Source of the DNA: UBA4416 sp038327195
GTDB taxonomy: Bacteria > Bacteroidota > Bacteroidia > B-17B0 > Aurantibacillaceae
Length of the DNA stretch: 64,000 nucleotides
Assembly (NCBI GenBank): GCA_038327195.1
Contig: JBBQKU010000017.1
Span: forward strand, 10,798 to 74,797
Reading direction: 5' to 3'
Below are positions 44,861 through 52,000 of the stretch, piece after piece. Position numbers and translations under genes: made by a program. Position 1 is the stretch's first letter. The number at the start of each line of letters is the position of its first letter. The notes below the pieces were generated by a model that had not been told where the DNA came from, did not search any database, and saw only the letters and a program-made list of their open reading frames with translations.

Positions 44861-45460
44861 TTAACGAATATATAACAAAAATAAAAACAAATAGACCCAT
44901 AAAATATCAAGAAAATGCCAATATATTGAACAAAGCTCCAAACCATTAGTGTTTTGGGCATTATATTTTCCCTGAATACTGTTTTTTAAGGTCACTAAAA
45001 GTGAAATTAACCCCGCAAATAGATGCGCTAAGTGTAAAAATGTTAATAAATATAAAAAAGAACCCGATGCATTAGCTGCTTTTCCTGCAAAAACAATCCC
45101 TGTTGCTCTTAATTGACACCATCCTTGGTATTGTAAGTAGGAAAACAGAATACCTAAAATAAAAGTTAATAATACGCCATAAATAACACCTTGTTTATTG
45201 TCTTTTTTCGCCATTTGTAAGGCATAAAATAAGCTGATACTACTAGCAATAATAACTGCCGTACTTAAATAAAAAGAGTTTGGCAATTCAAATAATAACC
45301 AGTTTCCGCTGTCAGAACGCACAACATAAGCACTCGTTAATCCAGCAAAAACCATTATAATACTAATAATGCCTACCCATAATAATGGTTTAGAGGCTTT
45401 CTTTTTAGCTTCTGCTAATTCTTCTTTAATGGTTGGACTTGGTTTATAGGTTTCTTCCAT
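44861..45460 (-). CDS. Cytochrome c oxidase subunit III-like protein (short paralogue)
   Basis: A 199-residue, five-helix protein. It has AGLTSAYVVRSDSGNW, LFSYLQYQGWCQL, LTFLHLAHLFAGLISL and a C-terminal IYWHFLDILWVYLFLFL, the subunit III quinol/cytochrome oxidase signature. It lies between heme O synthase (10 bp) and the longer subunit III gene. Together they probably contribute to one caa3-type oxidase. Confidence 0.88.
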   Translation of the reverse strand: MEETYKPSPTIKEELAEAKKKASKPLLWVGIISIIMVFAGLTSAYVVRSDSGNWLLFELPNSFYLSTAVIIASSISLFYALQMAKKDNKQGVIYGVLLTFILGILFSYLQYQGWCQLRATGIVFAGKAANASGSFLYLLTFLHLAHLFAGLISLLVTLKNSIQGKYNAQNTNGLELCSIYWHFLDILWVYLFLFLLYIR

Positions 45461-45470
45461 GGTATCTAAT

Positions 45471-46379
45471 TTAAAATTTTGTCATTAAGGCTAATTGAAC
45501 TACTGGCAAATAAACAAACGAGCCAAACATTAGTTTTCGGGCATCTGCAATGGTTCCAGATTTGTAAAGTTGAAAGGCTTGATAAATAAAAACGAATCCC
45601 ATAGCACTTACAACAGTGGCAGAAATCCAACCAGTGTAATTAAAAAAATAGGGAGTTAAAGAAAGTGGAAATAATGCTAAGGTATAAACTAAAATTCTTG
45701 AGCGTGAGCTTTTATCTCTTCCTCCTTTTGATGGAAGCATAAAAAATCCTGCACGTTGGTAATCATCATGGCTAACCCAAGCTATTGCCCAAAAGTGTGG
45801 AAATTGCCAAAAAAATTGAATGAAAAACAAAAGCACTCCAAAAAAATGAATTTCGCCAAAGCCATCAGTTGCTGCAACTGCTCCAATAAGTGTAGGAAAA
45901 GCGCCTGGAAAAGCTCCTACAAAAACAGAAAACGGCGTTTTGCGTTTTAAAGGAGTATATATTAATGCATATAATAATATAGACGCAAAACCAACAATCC
46001 CGCTCAATACATTACAAAAAACACCCAACAAAAACACGCCAATAATTGCTAATAATAGGCAAAAAACAAAAGCCTGTGTTTTGGTTAAATTAGAAGTTGG
46101 TAAAGGCCTTGATTTTGTGCGGTTCATTAAGGCATCTAAATCTTTTTCTATTATTTGATTAAACCCATTAGCTGCTCCAGTTACTAAAAATCCACCAAGG
46201 CAAAGGGCAATTATTTTTTGAATTTGAAACTCTTGAGCTACCGTAAAATAAGTAATTACAGCCGAAAATACAACCAATGCTGATAAAGTAAACTTCGTTA
46301 ATTTAAAATAGGCTGAAGCTTTACTATATATAATAGGTTCAGTTTCAAGAGTATTTTGTAGTGGTTGCAAGCGAGGCAA
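45471..46379 (-). CDS. ctaB: Protoheme IX farnesyltransferase (heme O synthase)
   Basis: A 302-residue UbiA-family membrane enzyme. The prenyl-diphosphate site is NGFNQIIEKDLDALMNRTKSRPL-like (Asn, Asp, Asp pattern followed by M-x-R-T-x-x-R-P-L), with YTPLKRKTPFSVFVGAFPGAFP and HFWAIAWVSHDDYQRAG later. It attaches a farnesyl group to heme b to make heme O, needed by the oxidase encoded downstream. It is the first gene of the minus-strand cluster seen here. Confidence 0.93.
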   Translation of the reverse strand: MPRLQPLQNTLETEPIIYSKASAYFKLTKFTLSALVVFSAVITYFTVAQEFQIQKIIALCLGGFLVTGAANGFNQIIEKDLDALMNRTKSRPLPTSNLTKTQAFVFCLLLAIIGVFLLGVFCNVLSGIVGFASILLYALIYTPLKRKTPFSVFVGAFPGAFPTLIGAVAATDGFGEIHFFGVLLFFIQFFWQFPHFWAIAWVSHDDYQRAGFFMLPSKGGRDKSSRSRILVYTLALFPLSLTPYFFNYTGWISATVVSAMGFVFIYQAFQLYKSGTIADARKLMFGSFVYLPVVQLALMTKF

Positions 46380-46457
46380 ATTTACACATTAAATTAAACA
46401 ATTTTAAACACTATTGGCTTATATTTGTTATCATATCAAAATCTAAAACAATTATAT

Positions 46458-46988
46458 ATGAAAAATTTATTTATTATCGCATTAACAGTATTAACTATGG
46501 CATTTACTTCGAGTACTAAAAACTTACACAGTTTTAAAGCAAACACACTAGAAGGCAAAGAATTTGACTTTTCTAGCTTAAAAGGCAAAAAAGTTTTAAT
46601 TGTAAATACAGCTTCTGAATGTGGCTATACACCTCAGTATAAAGATTTGCAAGCTTTATACGCAAAGTATAGTTCTAAAAACTTTGTAATTATTGGTTTT
46701 CCGTGTAATGATTTTGGTGGACAAGAACCAGGAACGGGGACAGAAATTAAATCATTTTGCCAAAAAAATTATGGCGTAACATTTCAAATGATGGAAAAGG
46801 TAAGTATTGCTACAAGTCCTATTTACAAATGGTTAACTTCTAAAACAGAAAATGGCGTTTTAGATGCTGTTGTGAAATGGAATTTTAATAAATTTTTAAT
46901 TGATGAAAAAGGAAATTTAGTAAAGTATTTACCATCATCGGTTAAACCTATGGATGCTGAAATTACGAATTGGATTGAAGGGAAATAA
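46458..46988 (+). CDS. Glutathione peroxidase family protein, exported
   Basis: About 176 residues from the ATG at 46458; an upstream TTG frame start at 46425 adds no conserved sequence. The N-terminus is a signal peptide-like segment (NLFIIALTVLTMAFTSS). The peroxidatic Cys55 is in NTASECGYTPQY, Gln88 in GGQEPG, and Trp140-Asn141 in VVKWNFNKF. A cysteine rather than selenocysteine is used. It reduces peroxides, probably with thioredoxin-like donors, in the periplasm. A strong hairpin follows, so it is monocistronic. Confidence 0.9.
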   Translation: MKNLFIIALTVLTMAFTSSTKNLHSFKANTLEGKEFDFSSLKGKKVLIVNTASECGYTPQYKDLQALYAKYSSKNFVIIGFPCNDFGGQEPGTGTEIKSFCQKNYGVTFQMMEKVSIATSPIYKWLTSKTENGVLDAVVKWNFNKFLIDEKGNLVKYLPSSVKPMDAEITNWIEGK

Positions 46989-47023
46989 TTTGAGCTTTTT
47001 AGCTTAATAAACTAATAAAACAT

Positions 47024-47058
47024 AAAGCCCTCTTACTATCACAGTAAGAGGGCTTTTT
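47024..47058 (+). terminator. Rho-independent terminator after glutathione peroxidase
   Basis: AAAGCCCTCTTACT (47024-47037) pairs perfectly with AGTAAGAGGGCTTT (47043-47056) over a 5-base loop and is followed by further T residues. It lies 36 bp past the stop codon. Confidence 0.93.
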
Positions 47059-47189
47059 ATTGTTTAGCAAATAAAATAGTATTTATTTTCTACTGTTGCT
47101 GCTATTACCAATAGAAAGTATTTTATAAATATGCTTGTTGGTGAAAACACGAACAAGAGCTGAAAATTAAACTAATTAGTTTTTAAAAG

Positions 47190-47219
47190 CTGTGGTAGAA
47201 GATTATAATACCTCCACAG
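47190..47219 (-). terminator. Weak hairpin after the Cys-rich small protein gene
   Basis: CTGTGG (47190-47195) and CCACAG (47214-47219) form a 6-bp stem with a long loop. A short T-run follows on the minus strand and a longer one on the plus strand. It lies 28 bp past the stop of the minus-strand gene at 47247. It is weak as terminators go. Confidence 0.35.
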
Positions 47220-47246
47220 ATTTTTTTGTCTGTTTTATAATTGATA

Positions 47247-47537
47247 TTATAAATTAAAGCAATGCAAACAAGACTTTCTTTTATACTTTTTTAATTCCGC
47301 AGGACTTTTTATATTTTTAATATCAGCGCTACATTTATTTAAATTTTTGCATGAGCTGTATTTATGAAAGAATTTATCTTTAGGACCAGTACATACATAA
47401 ACACTAAATGGTTTACCTGTTTTTTTAACTGTCGTTTTTGTTGTTTGTTTAGTTGAATTAGTCTTTGTTTGAGCAGGACTGTTATTAATAGATAACACAA
47501 AGATGCATACAGTTAAAATTAATTTGTAGATTTTCAT
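47247..47537 (-). CDS. Small secreted Cys/His-rich protein
   Basis: A 96-residue protein with a signal peptide (about 1-22, ending SPAQ), a Thr/Lys-rich linker (about 23-40), and a compact domain: VYVCTGPKDKFFHKYSSCKNLNKC ... KSCLHCF split by a short basic stretch. The C-x9-H-x4-C-x5-C ... C-x2-C spacing looks like a small zinc-binding or disulfide-stabilised module that I associate with short Bacteroidota exported proteins. The function is unknown. There is no operon partner. Confidence 0.72.
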   Translation of the reverse strand: MKIYKLILTVCIFVLSINNSPAQTKTNSTKQTTKTTVKKTGKPFSVYVCTGPKDKFFHKYSSCKNLNKCSADIKNIKSPAELKKYKRKSCLHCFNL

Positions 47538-48010
47538 GTGGTTATTTTTAAATTAGTTTAAATGACTATCGACTGTGTTAAATATGTAATTACAAGTTAC
47601 GATTCTTTTTCTGAAAAATAAAAAAAATCAATTTAAATTCAATATTAAAGAAATTTCTCTTTGGGTTATTAATTTTTTGGTAATTCAAATTCTTAAAAAT
47701 GAATATTTATAAAAACCAAAAAGCCACTTCTAAAAAGCAGCTTTTCGATTTCTTAAATTAGACTGGCTCTACCGTATCCCATCTTTTGCTTAAGCTATAT
47801 GATGTCGGTATGTGGTTACTGATATAAAGATAAAACATTTAAAGTTGAGTGATGTTACATAATTTACAGCTTCACGTTTTTTAACACCGCTTTTGATTAA
47901 TACTTTTCAACTTATTTTTATTTTGGTTAAAAACTATTAACTGAGTTGCGAAATAGTTAATAGGTGTTAGTATGGTGGTTATATAGTTTTATATAGTTGG
48001 CATTTAAATA
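47538..48010. other. 473-bp intergenic region without a recognised feature
   Basis: AT-rich sequence with no supported ORF, RNA gene or strong hairpin. A weak, imperfect stem with flanking AAAAAGC and GCTTTT lies near 47719-47746. Confidence 0.5.
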
Positions 48011-48250
48011 TTACTTTTCAATAATTTGGTCATTCTCGTAATACGTCGTGTCTTGAAGTTTATTACTTGCAGATGGAACCCATTTACCTTGTTTGCCTTT
48101 GCAGGATATAACATTTACTGTGTCGCCACCAATTAGCTCATATGAGGTTGAACAGTCGTCATTAGCTTTTTTGTTTAGGTTGTTATTACACGATACAAAT
48201 ATAAAGGTCATAACAGTTGTGAAAAGATAAATGGTTTTTAGTTTTTTCAT
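48011..48250 (-). CDS. Small hypothetical lipoprotein
   Basis: A 79-residue protein with a lipoprotein signal peptide (TVMTFIFVSC, Cys at about 21) and a short polar mature part (ELIGGDTVNVISCKGKQGKWVP). No family is recognised. It stands alone between two non-coding stretches. Confidence 0.65.
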   Translation of the reverse strand: MKKLKTIYLFTTVMTFIFVSCNNNLNKKANDDCSTSYELIGGDTVNVISCKGKQGKWVPSASNKLQDTTYYENDQIIEK

Positions 48251-48670
48251 AGCCTTTAGATTTAAAATGATTTATAAAACATCTACTTATACCAAATGTA
48301 TATAAATTATAAGAATATCAAGCACAGTTTGTCTGAAATTAATTAGGTAGAAAAGTTTCTGAACCTTCAATATACCTAACGGTTTATAGCTAATGGCTGG
48401 TGATAAGACCAACAAGGGTATTTAAAACCTCATTTTACTGATTAACATACGAAATGTATAATTTTTAGTTTGGTGTAAACATTTAGAATCAATAAAGTAG
48501 AATATTTGTTTTTACTACACCTGTCAGGTTTTAAAAACCTGACAGGTGTTTGCTTTTGTTTTGCCGCAGCATTGCAAATGAAGTGGAGCTGGGGAGCAGG
48601 GATTGTCTACTCATGCATTTGAGCAGTCCAGCGCCAAAAATTGTGCTTGCTTGCTGTTAGGCGCTGGTTT
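48251..48670. other. 420-bp intergenic region with repeat copy and hairpins
   Basis: It holds the first copy of a 73-bp direct repeat (48518-48590) and an 8-bp inverted pair CCAGCGCC (48628-48635) / GGCGCTGG (48660-48667). The rest is AT-rich with no supported gene. The segment CTAACGG..TAGCTAATGG near 48376-48396 looks like a fragment of a dispersed intergenic element. Confidence 0.6.
48518..48590. repeat. 73-bp direct repeat, copy 1 (contains palindrome)
   Basis: The first 31 bases form a near-perfect palindrome: CACCTGTCAGGTTTT (48518-48532) pairs with AAAACCTGACAGGTG (48534-48548). About 40 further bases, including TTTTGCCGCAGCATTGCAAA, complete the unit. It is the same as copy 2 at 51741-51813 apart from one base (C at 48553, T in the other). 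Confidence 0.93.
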
Positions 48671-48937
48671 TTACTTTTCATGTGCAGGTCTTCCGTTTGG
48701 CGTCACGAAAACAGAAGCAATTATTTCAGCGTCGCCATGCTTTTTTAGATTTACTAATGAATGATAAGTCTCCCTAATTAGTTTATAAGTTCCGCGTCCG
48801 CCTTTATATTTTGTACCGTAACTTGTAAGATAATTTTTATGATTTAATTTAATGGCTAATTCTTTCCCCGACATTTTTTGTTTGCATGACAATAATTCCT
48901 TAGCCAATTTCAAAATGTATTGTTTCTTTTCGTTCAT
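48671..48937 (-). CDS. Small hypothetical protein
   Basis: An 88-residue basic protein: an N-terminal helical part (KKQYILKLAKELLSCKQKMSGKELAIKLN) that could be a small winged-helix, then GTKYKGGRGTYKLIRETYHSL and a C-terminal IIASVFVTPNGRPAHEK. The GG-R-G-TY segment recalls small proteins of Bacteroidota accessory regions, but I cannot name a family. It follows the lipoprotein gene at 48951 by 13 bp on the same strand, so it is likely co-transcribed. Confidence 0.68.
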   Translation of the reverse strand: MNEKKQYILKLAKELLSCKQKMSGKELAIKLNHKNYLTSYGTKYKGGRGTYKLIRETYHSLVNLKKHGDAEIIASVFVTPNGRPAHEK

Positions 48938-48950
48938 TGTATTTCCTTTA

Positions 48951-49742
48951 TTACCAATATTTTATTTCTCTAAATGTTATACTTTGAAGTTTCCCTTTAA
49001 AAAAAGTTATTTTATTTACGTAATTACCCAACGAGTCTAATGGTGCATATTGATATGTCCAAATTTGACCAGTGGGTATTCCGTCTTTATCAAACCATTT
49101 ACATACAATTACGTCATTATTGCTGTTGTATTCATATGTTGATTTTTCAACTAGTCCATTTTCATCAGAATAATATTCGCGTTCTGTGTTGTTACCGTTT
49201 TTATCGTACTTGTATATTACCTTTCTACTTGATAAATTACCTTCTTTGTCTACTGAAGATTGTTCTACTAAGAAATTATTTTCATTATATTTATATGTCG
49301 TTTTGCCAATATATTTGTTTTTTTCGTCATAGCCTAATGCTTCTTTTTTACTACAGGCTTGATCATATTTTGAAATATACTTAACACCTTCACTTTCGTA
49401 CATGGGGTCATAATTAATGGAATAAACATGATTTCCGTTATCATCAAAGACATCTAAATCTTTAGTTGACAAATTTCTCTTTTTAATTTCGCCATTTTCC
49501 TTGACTGCCTGATATACGTCTACTATGACGTGCTGAATTTTACCTTTTAGATTTAACATTGAAAGTTGAGATTTCTTACCTTCGATTTTGCATTTTATAG
49601 GCGTGTTAACAGCATTATCGATTACGTTTTTCACATTTTGGTTTGTGTCTTGCGAGTTGTTTGTTTCAGATGGATTTTCTGATTTAGGCGAATGGCACAT
49701 AGTAAATCCTATTAATGTTAACGTAAATAGCTTATTTATCAT
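48951..49742 (-). CDS. Exported protein with YD/RHS-like repeats
   Basis: A 263-residue protein starting with a signal segment (LFTLTLIGFTMC), possibly a lipobox with Cys16. Residues about 100-230 hold repeated Y-x-Y-[ND]-x-[NK]-[GN] units (YKYNENNFLVEQ, YKYDKNGNNTERE, YEYNSNNDVIVC), the beta-hairpin YD repeat seen in RHS-like proteins. Short YD-repeat proteins are common in Bacteroidota envelopes and their function is unknown. It lies in a tight three-gene set (gaps of 12 and 13 bp). Confidence 0.75.
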   Translation of the reverse strand: MINKLFTLTLIGFTMCHSPKSENPSETNNSQDTNQNVKNVIDNAVNTPIKCKIEGKKSQLSMLNLKGKIQHVIVDVYQAVKENGEIKKRNLSTKDLDVFDDNGNHVYSINYDPMYESEGVKYISKYDQACSKKEALGYDEKNKYIGKTTYKYNENNFLVEQSSVDKEGNLSSRKVIYKYDKNGNNTEREYYSDENGLVEKSTYEYNSNNDVIVCKWFDKDGIPTGQIWTYQYAPLDSLGNYVNKITFFKGKLQSITFREIKYW

Positions 49743-49754
49743 AGTAGTAGTTAA

Positions 49755-49994
49755 TTATTTGTTGGATGAATTATTTTTATTCATTCTTATAAGATAGGAA
49801 ATGCCAATTCCTACAAAAAGAAATAAAAATGAATGTCCTGAAATAAGCGACATTCTCGCTTGGCTAAACGGTTTACCAAATGTAGCAATACCACCAAAAA
49901 GTGGAAAGTATTGACTGGCAATAAATCCAAATATTACACCACTAATACCTCCTATAATAAGTGGCATAAAATTTTTGTTAGTTTTATTTTCCAT
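49755..49994 (-). CDS. Small membrane protein with two transmembrane helices
   Basis: A 79-residue protein with helices at about 10-28 (PLIIGGISGVIFGFIASQYF) and 53-70 (FLFLFVGIGISYLI), and charged ends. No family recognised. It is the first gene of the minus-strand trio that continues with the YD-repeat protein. Confidence 0.65.
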   Translation of the reverse strand: MENKTNKNFMPLIIGGISGVIFGFIASQYFPLFGGIATFGKPFSQARMSLISGHSFLFLFVGIGISYLIRMNKNNSSNK

Positions 49995-50630
49995 AATTAT
50001 TTTCTACTCGTTTGGCTTTTTGATGTCCGCTACGTATGCTTTTTTCATTATGGTTTTCGATTAGCTTTTTAACGAAGATAAAGATAATAATTTGATTTTA
50101 TTGTTAAGCTGATTTGTTGGGATGTCGTCAAAACTTACACCTAAATTACTTATATAGCTCATAAAGGGAATCAAATTTACAAATATGTTGTTGTACTGTA
50201 TTACCTTTATAACCTTTTTATAATTGGTAATAATAATCATTTTAGCCCATTTTATCTTTTTAGCTAGTTGTATATAGTTTTTTTTGAAATTACTTTTTCA
50301 ATTTTTCATACAAATGAAAATAGGTCTATTATAGATATGCTTTCGGTAACACTATCAATGTTTGCTGAGGTTTGAAGTGAAAATTCTTTTTTTGAGTAAC
50401 GAAAAAAAGGTTGAAACAGAAAGTCCGACTCGTCGGGTCTCGCCCAAATAAAAAATCCAGTTCTATAACTATTAAAATAAAGTAATTGGTATTAAACAAA
50501 AACGCCCCATATTTATGTGGAGCATTTATTATAAATTAATATTTTTTTTTGCCGATGTAGGTATTATCACCAACATAATATATCATGCAATATACTTTTT
50601 TGTAATATCAACAATAAGGGCGAAAAGTTT
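49995..50630. other. 636-bp intergenic region with fragments of dispersed repeats
   Basis: No supported gene. Visible are CCGAC (50425-50429) / GTCGG (50432-50436) in a GC-richer patch near 50420-50445 and a terminator-like hairpin at 50497-50523. The stretch 50485-50527 resembles 51871-51920. Confidence 0.55.
50497..50523 (-). terminator. Terminator-like hairpin after the MORN-like gene
   Basis: GCCCCATA..TATGTGGAGC (50504-50523) folds on the minus strand with one wobble and one mismatch and is followed there by a T-run. It lies about 108 bp after the stop of the gene at 50631. Confidence 0.6.
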
Positions 50631-51614
50631 TTAATTCTCTTGTAAGTCCGCATTTATTTCGCCGTCTTTAAAATAAATAATATAAGGAATTAGAGTTTTT
50701 GTTGGGCTTGAACCATGTTCAATTTTACTCGGAAGACTGCCAAAAGCAACTATATAATTTAAAAATTCTTCAAAGTACATTAAGTCATAAAGATTATTTT
50801 TAAATTCTTCATATTTACTTTTTTCGCCATCATCATCATCTTCATCATTATTTGAATTCTTTTCTTGTGTTTGTTTATTTCCAAAAGCAAAGCTTCCAAA
50901 TCGTCTTATCTCAGGTTTTAAAGACAAATTATATCGCTTCAATGTTGACTTCAATTTAGTTGAGTCGGACGTTGAATTATAGAAGTCAGAAACTGCGTAC
51001 TTAAATAGAATGTTGCCATTTTCGATTTTACGTACAATTAGTTTTATAAAAATACCGTTTAGAAATTCAGCGATATATTCTTTGCCGTCTGTTTTTACGT
51101 TCCATATACCCTGGAAAACACCAATATTGTCAATGTTTCCATCAATGTGCCCTTCGGAAAATATTTTACCAACAAGTATATTTTTATTGAAATTGTAGTA
51201 CGTTATTTTTTCATAGGTTTTGGAATCTTTAACTCCTTTTGAATTGTAAGTCCATTTACCAACCCTTAATCCATTTTCGTAACTACCAGAAATTATATTG
51301 GTTAAATAATTATTTTTATTACCATCTAAAAGAAAAGTCTTTTTTTCTTGCCAAGGACCGCTTTTCAAATTATCCTTGAATTGGCCAGTAATCCAATAAT
51401 TATTATTTTCAACACCAACAGTTTTATTTTTAATAGAATTTATGGATGCAGTATAAGTAAAGCTGCCATCGAAAATCCTTTCGAAGTCTTTGTTTTCGTA
51501 ATACTGATAAACAGCTGTTCCGTTTTCAAAATCTCCATTGTAAGTTTTCTTTGTTTGCGCAATTAAAAAAGTATTGCAGGTAAAAACAATTAGACAAAGA
51601 GTAAATATTTTCAT
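50631..51614 (-). CDS. Exported MORN/YwqK-like repeat protein
   Basis: A 327-residue protein with a signal peptide (about 1-19, TCNTFLIAQ). Residues about 20-180 have repeated G-x-[FY]-x-[ND]-G units (YNGDFENGTAVYQYY, ITGQFKDNLKSGPWQEK, ISGSYENGLRVGKWTY, GVFQGIWN), the MORN/YwqK beta-hairpin pattern. A strongly acidic patch (NNDEDDDDGEKSKYEE) and a helical C-terminal domain (about 265-327) follow. The function is unknown. It lies downstream of groEL but behind a terminator. Confidence 0.72.
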   Translation of the reverse strand: MKIFTLCLIVFTCNTFLIAQTKKTYNGDFENGTAVYQYYENKDFERIFDGSFTYTASINSIKNKTVGVENNNYWITGQFKDNLKSGPWQEKKTFLLDGNKNNYLTNIISGSYENGLRVGKWTYNSKGVKDSKTYEKITYYNFNKNILVGKIFSEGHIDGNIDNIGVFQGIWNVKTDGKEYIAEFLNGIFIKLIVRKIENGNILFKYAVSDFYNSTSDSTKLKSTLKRYNLSLKPEIRRFGSFAFGNKQTQEKNSNNDEDDDDGEKSKYEEFKNNLYDLMYFEEFLNYIVAFGSLPSKIEHGSSPTKTLIPYIIYFKDGEINADLQEN

Positions 51615-51740
51615 AAATTATATTATTGTTAAGTTGCTATTTTCTATAAGGGCTTTTACAACGCCTGTAATTTCGATAGGTAATTAATTAAATTGTAAAA
51701 CAAATGTAATGAAAAAGGAATAAATTTAAAAACTATCAAA

Positions 51741-51813
51741 CACCTGTCAGGTTTTAAAAACCTGACAGGTGTTTGTTTTTGTTTTGCCGCAGCATTGCAA
51801 ATGAAGTGGAGCT
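51741..51813. repeat. 73-bp direct repeat, copy 2 (contains palindrome)
   Basis: Matches copy 1 at 48518-48590 at 72 of 73 positions, same orientation. The 31-bp palindrome CACCTGTCAGG..CCTGACAGGTG is at 51741-51771. The two copies bound about 3.15 kb carrying four minus-strand accessory genes. Confidence 0.93.
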
Positions 51814-51885
51814 TCTAACAGTTAACATATTCCAATTTTAGCAAAGTTTTATAGTCCAATTTTTATATTGTAATTGGCATAAAAC

Positions 51886-51919
51886 AAAAAAACGCCCCAC
51901 TTTACATCGGAGCGTTTTT
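51886..51919 (-). terminator. Rho-independent terminator after groEL
   Basis: AAAACGC (51889-51895) pairs with GCGTTTT (51912-51918), extended inward by CC/GG pairs around a loop, with A-runs and T-runs on either side. It lies about 80 bp past the groEL stop codon. The surrounding 51871-51920 resembles 50485-50527. Confidence 0.8.
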
Positions 51920-52000
51920 ATAATTTATTTTTTTGGTGTTTGAAGTGTTGCTTCTCGATACGCTCCTAAGGTCGCACTCGAAGTGACACAGTTTAAACGA

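Larger units (their letters stand above)
51615..52000. other. 386-bp intergenic region downstream of groEL
   Basis: Contains repeat copy 2 (51741-51813), the groEL terminator (51886-51919), and a degenerate TCTCGAT..CACTCGAAGTGACA segment (about 51953-51989) related to the inner motif of the inverted repeat at 19708. No gene. Confidence 0.7.

Noticed and set aside
48628..48667. Integron attC-like site (GTTAGGC followed by GCTGG, with an 8-bp inverted pair)
   Set aside because: The core fits a loose attC consensus, but no matching partner core lies at the right distance, no integrase is present and no series of such sites follows. A plain hairpin is the simpler reading.
49040..49384. Plus-strand ORF of 114 codons rich in Cys, Tyr, Phe and Leu
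   Set aside because: It is antisense to the YD-repeat protein gene; its Tyr-rich composition mirrors that gene.
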